From Fimbriimonas ginsengisoli Gsoil 348 (GTDB lineage Bacteria; Armatimonadota; Fimbriimonadia; Fimbriimonadales; Fimbriimonadaceae): a stretch of 64,000 nt of DNA. Below are positions 56,723-64,000 of this stretch, in pieces; positions within the stretch are counted from its first letter, which is position 1, and each line of letters begins with the position of its first letter. The position numbers and the translations under genes were made by a program. The notes beneath the pieces are model-generated. The model worked only from the letters and a program-made list of their open reading frames with translations, did not search any database and had not been told where the DNA came from. The stretch spans positions 2,852,001 through 2,916,000 of the forward strand of contig NZ_CP007139.1 in assembly GCF_000724625.1 (NCBI RefSeq). Direction: 5' to 3'.

Positions 56723-59468
56723 CGGACCCTCTTAGCAGCTGTCCAGGTGTAGACCCGTCCATCTCGTGCGATTCCGTACAGAGATCGGCCATCTGCCGAA
56801 TAGTGAAGTTGCTTTACATCTACTTTCGTTTCCAAAGTCGTCAACTCACGTCCGGTTTGGAAATCCCAGAGGCGAACGGTTCCGTCATCTCCGCAGGTGG
56901 CCGCTCGACGCAAATCGGGGGACGCGACGGTACAGAACACGGTTTGTCCGTGCCCGACCAAGTGGCTGATCGGTTGGCCGTTTCGGGCGTCGAGTACGGC
57001 GCCTGTATCGTCATCGGATGAGGAACTGACGATCCGACCATCGCGGCTGAACTCCAGGTGATTGATCAACATGAAGTGGGCGGGCTGGCTCCATTCGACA
57101 GTGAGATCGACGGTTCGACGCATCTCCAATCTGCCATCGTAGCGACCAAGGGCCAGGTGACGACCATCCGGTGAGAAAGCCATCGCCGTGAAGTCCCCAC
57201 CCGTGTCCTCGCGAAGCAACCTGCGTCGAGAAATGTCCCACGTGGCAATCTTCCCAACCTCACGAACCGCGGCATACTTCCGGTCCGAAGAGACGATTGC
57301 CGACACACCCGCAAGTGCGGACGGTATTTGGAGGCGGCTCTTTTGGCTGATCGGATCTCTCAGTATCCGTTGGTTGCCATCACCGATTACTAGCGTGCCG
57401 TCTTCCGACATTACGGAGTGACCCGACGCGCGGTCCACTCTCTGCGGAGGCCTCTCGGTTTTTGGATCAAAAGCGAGGACCGAGTTTTCAGCACCCCTTT
57501 GATAGATCCCAATCGCCAGGTCGCCTCGCCACCCTGTGGCGAAGGGACCGGGAGGTAATCCACGAACCGTTTTCCTCGTGACTTCTCCTTCTTCGATAAG
57601 CCGAATCAGCCCGTAGGAAGCAACCAACCGATGGGTGCCGGGAACAAACCACACCACGTTCGTGGAAGAAATCTCACCCAGGGGATGGACCCAATGCGAA
57701 TCCACGGCGTACAGCAAGGCGAGCCGATTGGCGCAGGCCGCGACCAGGCGCGTTCCGTCCGTACTGAACTGGAGCATCCCCACCCGCTCCTTTGTGGTGA
57801 GATCGTTGATGAGTCGTCGGTGCGGCAAATCGTAAACGCGGATGCTATTGGAGTCGGTTGCGACGGCAAGATATCTTCCATCGCGGGAGGCAGCAATCGT
57901 GCCCACCGCGGCATTCCCGCCAATCGGTTTCGCCACTTCTTGACCCGTGGCACGGTCAATAAACGCGACCGAGAACTGCTGACCTCCCTTATATCGTGGG
58001 ACGTACAGTACAACCGTCTTCCCGTCGGGAAGGAAGAACCCCAGCGTTGTGAGCCGCGCCGCCGGGATCCTTCGACCATTCCCTGTGGCGAGGTCAAAGA
58101 AACTTGTCTCCCCTTGTACGCCGACCTCAAAGGTCCAGAGTCCGTCCGGAGAGAACGAGTCAGGGTGCCACGATAGGAATCGATGTCCAAAGTCGCGGAT
58201 CACCCCGCCGCGAAAGGGATCTAACTCCAAGTCGCGGCCCCGGCCTTCCAAATCCTCTTCGATGAGGGTTCCTTTGGGCGTCCACCAGATGTTAAACCCG
58301 TGACCTGGTATCCGAAACTTTCGGACTAATCGAAGGGTTGAGGCGTCAAGGAGCTTTGCCCATTGGCCGATGCGATACACCAGTAGCTTTCCATCGGGAG
58401 ATACGCGCGGCATCGGGCTTCCATCGGGTTCGAAGACGGAGCGAGATTCACTGATTCTTCCATTCCAGAAATCCCATTCCCATCCGCGGTCAGGGCTGCT
58501 TACGAACCGGTCTAGGGTGCGACGGATCTCCTCGTGGTTGCGACGATCCCAGAGCGTGGACATATTGCTCATGGCCGAGGCATAGGCCTCGTACCGGGCT
58601 TGGTTTCGCTCGTGCTCGCGAGTATTGGCGAGCCGTTGATTTTGCCATGCGAGAAAGGAGATCGTGCCGACAACGGCGGCGGCAATCCCACCGGTACGCA
58701 TGGCGCCTTTCCAGAAAGCTCGTTTCTGCCTTCGAAACTCCTGGCCGGGCATGTTCTCGCGAATCCAGGTTTTGTCAAAGACCTTTGCGTAGATTCGATT
58801 GCGGATCGAGAGCCTGCCGCTTTCCAGGCTAGCAACTCCGCTCATCTTAATTCGGGCGGCGCTGGGATTCGACTCATCGTCTTGGATACTGCCCTGAAGC
58901 AGCTTTGTGTACTGGCTCAGCGCATCGGCCCTGATTCGCTCGTCCACGTTCGGATCTCCCGTTCCCAGAAGGCGGTTTCCGACGTCGGCGAGATTGGTGT
59001 CCGTCTCTCGCGCGCGGGCGTCGAGATAACGTTCGCGGACGTGTTCGTCAACCGTCGATAGCGGTCCGTTTTGAGATGATTCCGGACTTGTCAGTCCCGC
59101 GCACAGAGTCTGGGTAAGAAATGGATGCCCGCCGGTCCAGAAAAAGACTCTCTCTAAGCGTTCAGCGCCGTTAGCGCCCAAGACGGGAGTGAAGGCTCTT
59201 GCTTCCTCCAGAGTGAAATCTCTAAGCTCGATTCGCTTGCCGACGTTGAAGGGGGTGGTCCTTACATCGCGGATCAGGTCCGAGGGCAGAGCCGCCCCAA
59301 GAAGGCAGAAGGTCAATCGTTTGAGCGAAGGGTCAGAGGCTCGACCGTTGTGAAGCTAACGAATGCCCGCGAAAAGCTCGTCCGTGGAGAACGAGAGCGA
59401 CCGGACAGCGTCAACTTCATCGATCATTAGAACGAGAGCCGACATGTCCCTAACCAGCGACACGAATC
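56719..59468 (-). pseudogene. Decayed paralog of the AAA-WD40 ATPase
   Basis: From the Walker B region on, this reads like the intact neighbour: LVLMIDEVDAVRSLSFSTD, then DELFAGIR, an amber codon (59358-59356) where the paralog has Gln, then LHNGRASDPSLKR. An 865-residue open frame follows from 59316, with the membrane helix and WD40 propeller preserved. The first roughly 130 residues, including Walker A, are absent; homology stops at about 59468, six bases from the metallopeptidase stop. The remaining frame is long and intact, so truncation is recent or the propeller part is still translated from an internal TTG. Confidence 0.75.
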
Positions 59469-59473
59469 AACCG

Positions 59474-60172
59474 CTATGCAAGAAGTCTTTCGAGTCTTGT
59501 TTTGCGTTCCCGCCAGTCGGGCATGTGGCCGTCTAGAAGGCGGAAGAAGGCCCGCGAATGATCCGGGACGAGCAGGTGGCAGAGTTCGTGCAGCACCACA
59601 TATTCGATGCATGACCGTGGAGCTCGGATCAAATCTACGTTCAAGCTAATCCGACCGTCCGGATGACAGGTGCCCCATCGATGCGAGAATTGTCTGATTT
59701 CGATCGCCACTTCGACTGGCAGTTTCCGATGAAACTCTTTCTGCACTTTTGCAAGGACAAACTCGAAATGTCGCTCTGCTTGGCATCGATACCACTTCCA
59801 AAGCGCCTTTCTAACTGAATCGGGAGAAGCTATTTTGAGCGTGACCTCGATATAGCCTGCCCACACCCGGATCGGTGGCCCCGAGCCTTCGATAGTTTTC
59901 AGCCGGTATTGCCGACCCAGATACAAGTGCGTTTCACCCGAGACGTATTGGCGCGGCGGGGTACGCGGCTTGAACTGAGCGAAGAAGTCCTTCTGTCTTC
60001 GGATCCACGCACGTCTCCGTCGCACTCGTGCGGCAACTTCTTCGTCTGTTGCAGTTAGTGGCGCGCGGACTTCGACCTCACCACCCGGATGTACGGTGAT
60101 GGCCAGAGTCTTTCGCTCTAACCGATGAAGCGTTATTTGCAGGCGATCGTCAGGGCCAAGCTCGACCGTCAT
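59474..60172 (-). CDS. YgjP/DUF45-type zinc metallopeptidase linked to type I restriction
   Basis: 232 residues. HELCH (195-199) with His205 makes a gluzincin-like zinc site, in the usual VVLHELCHLLVPDHSRAFF context. QFSHRWGTCHPDGRISLN is the YgjP signature. Its ATG overlaps the HsdR stop by 4 bases. Genes of this family commonly sit next to hsdR, but their job in restriction is not established. Confidence 0.9.
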   Translation of the reverse strand: MTVELGPDDRLQITLHRLERKTLAITVHPGGEVEVRAPLTATDEEVAARVRRRRAWIRRQKDFFAQFKPRTPPRQYVSGETHLYLGRQYRLKTIEGSGPPIRVWAGYIEVTLKIASPDSVRKALWKWYRCQAERHFEFVLAKVQKEFHRKLPVEVAIEIRQFSHRWGTCHPDGRISLNVDLIRAPRSCIEYVVLHELCHLLVPDHSRAFFRLLDGHMPDWRERKTRLERLLA

Positions 60173-63100
60173 GCTAACCGACTCTTAGCGATCCTCATCA
60201 ACTCGCCAGCAAGTTCGTCGATGACACTCCAATCCAGTTTGATTCGTCCGGCTTGGGACTCCTCAAAGAAGACATCGTCGATATCGGCGCGGATGCCCTT
60301 TTGAACGTCTTGTTTGAGGCGCCAGTCCACGACACTTGCTCTCCCCCGGATTGTCGAGTCGAGCCTTAGAGCAAGATTGACTGTCACGTCAGTAGTCGCC
60401 TGCCCGCTGCCTAGTTCCGACCAACGATCCGAAAGCACCCTGTAATAGGCCTGGGCGACTTCGTTCGTCACGAGTTGCTGGGGGACACCCGCCGTAGTGC
60501 CGTTGACAACCTCGTTGCGCAACTCACGCATCTTGTTGAGGTATTCCAGTTCACCAATAAGGTGGTCTCGGAACGAACGAATGGTCTCTTCGATCAGTTC
60601 CGAGAACTTCCGGAACAGGGCTGGATCTTCGTCCATCCGCTCCGTTATTGTGCGCTTCGTTGCGTTGGCGATGGCGTCGGCTCGGGCGGCGGGCGTGCCC
60701 AGCGATTTCAGCGCCTCTTCCATCGCGGTCGTGTCCATGATGTCAATCGGCTCGGAGGTTAGTACCTCGACGGAGTCAGAGGTCACGTAGGTGTCTAGGA
60801 GCTTCTCGATCTGAGGCTCGAGCTTCTTCATGTCAACTACGTCGCCGTATCGCATTTCGACCGCGCGCCGAAGCTTCATGAAGCGCGTTAGGTCAGCCTT
60901 GTAGCGCTCGATAGTGGCCTGGGACTCCAACTCGTAGAAGTATTCAGTCGATAGTCCAAGGTGAAGGGCGCGAGAGAATGCGTTCAGCTTCTCTTTGAAT
61001 TCCTTGCGACGGTCGTCGTCTGCGAGAAGTCGCTCGAACTCCTCTTGATCGTGTGGATTCTGAACTTCGCGGAAGAGGTCTATCAGAGCGGCGTACTTTT
61101 CCGGGATCGAATGAACTTCCTCGCGGATGTTGGCCATCGTGCCTTCGAGGTCGATCTGATCAAAGCCGGCCAGAGCCGCGTATTCGGACAAAGCTCGGTC
61201 CAACTCCCCGAGGATTCCCGCGTAGTCCAGGATGAATCCGAAATCCTTACCCTCATATAGCCGGTTGACTCGGGCGATTGCCTGGAGGAGGGTGTGATTC
61301 TCAAGGCGTCTCGCCAGATACAGAACTGTGTTCCGGGGAACATCGAAACCCGTTATCAGCTTGCTGACCACCACCAGGATTTCAGGCGCATCGGCGGAAT
61401 TGAAGCGGCTGATCGTTTCATCGACGTAGCGGTCCTCGGAGCCGCCGTATTGGGACATCTTAGTGCGCCAGAACTGCTCCACCGTCGCATCTGGAGCTTC
61501 CCCATCGACCTCCTCGTAGCCTTCGCGTTCGTCAGGGGGCGAGATAACGACCTCGGAGGAAACCCTGCCGTCTTCATCATGAGACCGGCCGATCTCGTCG
61601 AGGCACTGCTTCAGGAACACTGCTGACTTCTTGTCGGGTGCCACAAGTTGTGCCTTATAGCCGGTCCCAAGCCAGTTCGCGCGGTAGTGCTCGTAGACGT
61701 CGTAGGCGATCGCTTTCAGTCGCTGCTGGGCTCGGGTTAGCGGTTCTGCCCTGCTGAATTTCTTCTTCAGGTCCTTCTTCTGGTCGGTCGTGAGGCCTTG
61801 GCAAATCCGCTCGAACCAGGTGTCGATGGCGCCTTGCTGGACGATTTGCTCTACATGACGACGCTCATAGAGTAGGGGGACCACGGCTTTGTCGTCCACA
61901 GCCTCCCGCAGAGTGTAGGTGTCGATAAGGCCGCCAAACTTCGCCAGCGTGCTCTTCTCGTTGCGCATTAGCGGAGTTCCGGTGAAGCCCAGGTAGCAAG
62001 CGTTCGGAAAGATCCGGCGCATCTGGACGGCCAGGTCACCATACTGCGTCCGGTGACTCTCGTCGACCAGCACGAAGATGTCCCGCGAGTCATTCTCGAA
62101 TTCCCCGGCGGCAGCCGCCGCCCGGAACTTGTGAACTAGAGTCGTCACTACGTTTGACCGTGTTCCCTCGATTTGTCGGCGAAGGTCGGCGCCGGAGGTG
62201 GCTCGATGAGTGTCCAGACCGCACCGCCTGAAGGTCGCTGAAAGCTGTTTGTCCAAGTCCACGCGATCCGTGACGAGAACGATGCGAGGATTCTCGATGT
62301 CGAAGGACATGGCGATCGCACTCGCCAGCATCACCATTGTCAGCGACTTTCCCGAACCTTGGGTGTGCCAGATGACTCCGCCGGCGCGTGGCCCGAGACA
62401 GGAGCCGTCTTCGATCCGAGCCATGGCGTTCTTCACGGCGTAAAACTGCTGGTACCGGGCAACCTTCTTGACCCCGCCATCGAAGACCACAAACCTCTGA
62501 GCAACCTCCAGGAGGCGCGACGGTCGACACAGTTCGTAAAGGGCACGGTCTTGCTCACTAATTGTTCGACCAGAAGACTCCACGTTGTAAAACGCGCGCT
62601 GTTCGCGGACGAAGTCGCGGCCGACCCTTTCCTTCTGAGATGCCACTAAGGATTCGGTGATGATTGACTGAAGCGTGGAATCAATGTCCTGACGGCTCTT
62701 CCACACGGCCCAGAACTTTGCTTCGGTACCTACGGTTCCGTACTTCGCCTCATTCTTGTTCACCGCGAGGACGAGTTGGATGTACTTGTAGAACTCGGGA
62801 ACGTAGGTCTGGCCTTGGTAAGCGAGAACGTCAGAGATGGCATGCTCCAGGCCGATCCCTGGGGCTTTGCATTCGATGTTGACAAACGGGATGCCGTTAA
62901 CGAAAAGGACAAGGTCGAGATAACAGTGCTTGTCACTTCCAGCCCGCACGAGGTCGTATTCGCTGGTAACGTGGAACACGTTGTTGGCCGGATTGTCCCA
63001 GTCGACGTAGCGAAGGGTGAACGACTTGGCGTGGCCGTCGATCGTCTGATCGAAGCTCTTGCCGAGGCGGAGCAAGTCGTAGGTGAGCTCATTTGCCCGC

Positions 63101-63393
63101 ATCAGTCCCTCGACGAGCGGCACGTCCTCCAGCGCTGCAATGCCCCGCTTGACGTTTGCTGCAGAGAACTTGTGCTCACGGCCCTTGAAATGGATTGTGT
63201 TGATACGATTGAGTTGCGCCTGGACAATGTCGGTAAGAAGCACCTGGCTCGCCTTGCCGCCCCGCAAAGCCAAGGCTTCCTCCTGGGTCAGGTAGTAGAA
63301 CACGGCTCCTCCATCCTCGAGTTTGGAAAGCAGTGAGATAGCAGGAAGCTGCGATTGAACTACCTCATTTGGGTCAAAGTTCGGGCCGAGCAC
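60169..63393 (-). CDS. hsdR: Type I restriction enzyme, R subunit (HsdR)
   Basis: 1074 residues, the DNA translocase-nuclease of a type I system. PD-(D/E)xK nuclease residues are Asp160 in CYLDLVLFVNG and Glu174/Lys176 in VNIECKAPG. Motor motifs are Walker A THTQ-like WHTQGSGKS (342-350), DEAD-box VLVDESHRTQ (441-450), GFTGTPL and motif VI ARVNRLYEGKDFG. A helical C-terminal region for complex binding follows. HsdM and HsdS are not in the window and are presumably to the right, upstream on this strand. The start overlaps the previous gene by 20 bases. Confidence 0.95.
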   Translation of the reverse strand: MLGPNFDPNEVVQSQLPAISLLSKLEDGGAVFYYLTQEEALALRGGKASQVLLTDIVQAQLNRINTIHFKGREHKFSAANVKRGIAALEDVPLVEGLMRANELTYDLLRLGKSFDQTIDGHAKSFTLRYVDWDNPANNVFHVTSEYDLVRAGSDKHCYLDLVLFVNGIPFVNIECKAPGIGLEHAISDVLAYQGQTYVPEFYKYIQLVLAVNKNEAKYGTVGTEAKFWAVWKSRQDIDSTLQSIITESLVASQKERVGRDFVREQRAFYNVESSGRTISEQDRALYELCRPSRLLEVAQRFVVFDGGVKKVARYQQFYAVKNAMARIEDGSCLGPRAGGVIWHTQGSGKSLTMVMLASAIAMSFDIENPRIVLVTDRVDLDKQLSATFRRCGLDTHRATSGADLRRQIEGTRSNVVTTLVHKFRAAAAAGEFENDSRDIFVLVDESHRTQYGDLAVQMRRIFPNACYLGFTGTPLMRNEKSTLAKFGGLIDTYTLREAVDDKAVVPLLYERRHVEQIVQQGAIDTWFERICQGLTTDQKKDLKKKFSRAEPLTRAQQRLKAIAYDVYEHYRANWLGTGYKAQLVAPDKKSAVFLKQCLDEIGRSHDEDGRVSSEVVISPPDEREGYEEVDGEAPDATVEQFWRTKMSQYGGSEDRYVDETISRFNSADAPEILVVVSKLITGFDVPRNTVLYLARRLENHTLLQAIARVNRLYEGKDFGFILDYAGILGELDRALSEYAALAGFDQIDLEGTMANIREEVHSIPEKYAALIDLFREVQNPHDQEEFERLLADDDRRKEFKEKLNAFSRALHLGLSTEYFYELESQATIERYKADLTRFMKLRRAVEMRYGDVVDMKKLEPQIEKLLDTYVTSDSVEVLTSEPIDIMDTTAMEEALKSLGTPAARADAIANATKRTITERMDEDPALFRKFSELIEETIRSFRDHLIGELEYLNKMRELRNEVVNGTTAGVPQQLVTNEVAQAYYRVLSDRWSELGSGQATTDVTVNLALRLDSTIRGRASVVDWRLKQDVQKGIRADIDDVFFEESQAGRIKLDWSVIDELAGELMRIAKSRLA

Positions 63394-64000
63394 TTAGATC
63401 CTCCTCTGATCCACCAAGCACCAGGATGGCGTCGGCCCCGACTTTGACTTGATCGCGCAGAGGTTGGCCGTACCGAATTAAGTCGAGCGCGTTCCTCGGC
63501 GGGGTCCTCCTTACACTCGGAACTCGCCCAGCCACCGCCCGCGAAAAGGCAATGGCGCGGTCGACGACGTCTCCACTCGGTTCGCAGCAAAAGGCGCAAA
63601 CAAGTGGTTTGAGAATGGGCCGAACGTCTTTGCCACCCATAGTTTCGTATCGAACAAGTCGTTGCACCACGTTTGAATCTGCAATCGAAATAGCCCAGTA
63701 GTGGCACGGCGCAGGACAAATGCAGAGTGAACCGCACGTTTCCGCAGCCGACAGGCCAGCAAAAAATAGGTGCATTGCAACCAAACCTTTAGGGGTATTC
63801 GCGAGCAAATTCTCGACTTGCTGACCGGTCCCGCCCGGGTGATCTAGATGCCCATAGCTATCGGAGTTGCCTTGGTGCAGTTTTGCCTGAATTCGGAATC
63901 CGACCCAGCGGTCATTCGCCACAAACCACATTTCAAGGTCCGCGCCATTTCGTGATTCATTGAGCCCTCTCTGCCATGTCCTGACCCGGTCTGGGCATCG
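63374..64000 (-). CDS. DUF6615-like protein, 5' end outside window
   Basis: The frame is open to base 64000, so the N-terminus is missing. The visible 208 residues contain NGADLEMWFVANDRWVGFRI, then QAKLH, and later GTGQQVENLLANTPKG and AMHLFFAG. This matches the pattern of DUF6615 proteins (W.G.RIQAK followed by a Q..NL motif), whose activity is unknown; the E...W...G.R.QAK arrangement hints at a nuclease-like fold. It overlaps hsdR by 20 bases, so it belongs to the restriction operon. Confidence 0.6.
   Translation of the reverse strand, partial: RCPDRVRTWQRGLNESRNGADLEMWFVANDRWVGFRIQAKLHQGNSDSYGHLDHPGGTGQQVENLLANTPKGLVAMHLFFAGLSAAETCGSLCICPAPCHYWAISIADSNVVQRLVRYETMGGKDVRPILKPLVCAFCCEPSGDVVDRAIAFSRAVAGRVPSVRRTPPRNALDLIRYGQPLRDQVKVGADAILVLGGSEEDLSARPEL

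Noticed and set aside
1-64000. CRISPR arrays, complete insertion sequences, rRNA genes
   Set aside because: None seen: no regularly spaced repeats other than protein-coding ones, no transposase with terminal repeats, and no rRNA-like sequence.

Overview
The window looks like a chromosomal segment of a GC-rich (about 60%) free-living bacterium of the Armatimonadota, most likely a Fimbriimonas-like member. The best clue is three prepilin-type proteins that share an Ala-Phe-Thr-Leu-Ile-Glu N-terminus, an unbroken hydrophobic helix and a C-terminal H-X9-D(G/S) signature. Several starts have no clear Shine-Dalgarno, and many genes are separated by perfect hairpins. The lineage is inferred from these features, not proven.

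Region 1 (1-16 kb): the 5' part of a zinc-dependent sugar/polyol dehydrogenase; a block of nested hairpins; a 2000-residue secreted protein of 21 Ig-like repeats; a prepilin followed by a structured 3' RNA and a strong terminator; a sugar ABC transporter (permease, binding protein, permease, no ATPase); an NHL-repeat lipoprotein; and an HD-GYP response regulator coupled to a giant PAS-rich hybrid histidine kinase.

Region 2 (16-34 kb): the kinase carries seven near-identical tandem PAS units. It is followed by a 2-hydroxyacid dehydrogenase, two DinB-fold proteins, a toxin-antitoxin remnant with a decayed PIN toxin, and an HpcH/HpaI aldolase. Then comes a compact glycan-use divergon: GH29 fucosidase, zinc dehydrogenase, aldo/keto reductase and LacI regulator on one strand, and a PA14-containing GH31 (alpha-xylosidase type) on the other, around a LacI-type operator. 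Fucose- and xylose-bearing xyloglucan side chains are a plausible substrate.

Region 3 (34-40.5 kb): a third DinB protein and a LacI regulator with a perfect palindrome just before its start. Two mirror-image cassettes follow (prepilin, hairpin, tiny lipoprotein) that converge on each other, then an AraC regulator.

Region 4 (40.5-64 kb): a 3' fragment of tRNA-Arg(CCU) at 40529-40578 looks like one end of an integrated island extending right and out of the window. The island holds a tight six-gene operon: VWA-like membrane protein, small membrane protein, tubulin-like GTPase, VWA membrane protein, Hsp70/actin-fold ATPase and a coiled-coil membrane protein with a frameshift in a homopolymer. 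This two-cytoskeletal-fold system, beside a Crp/Fnr regulator, is the most interesting part of the window. After it come two AAA-WD40 paralogs (one decayed) and part of a type I restriction locus (HsdR, a YgjP-like metallopeptidase and a DUF6615-like protein).
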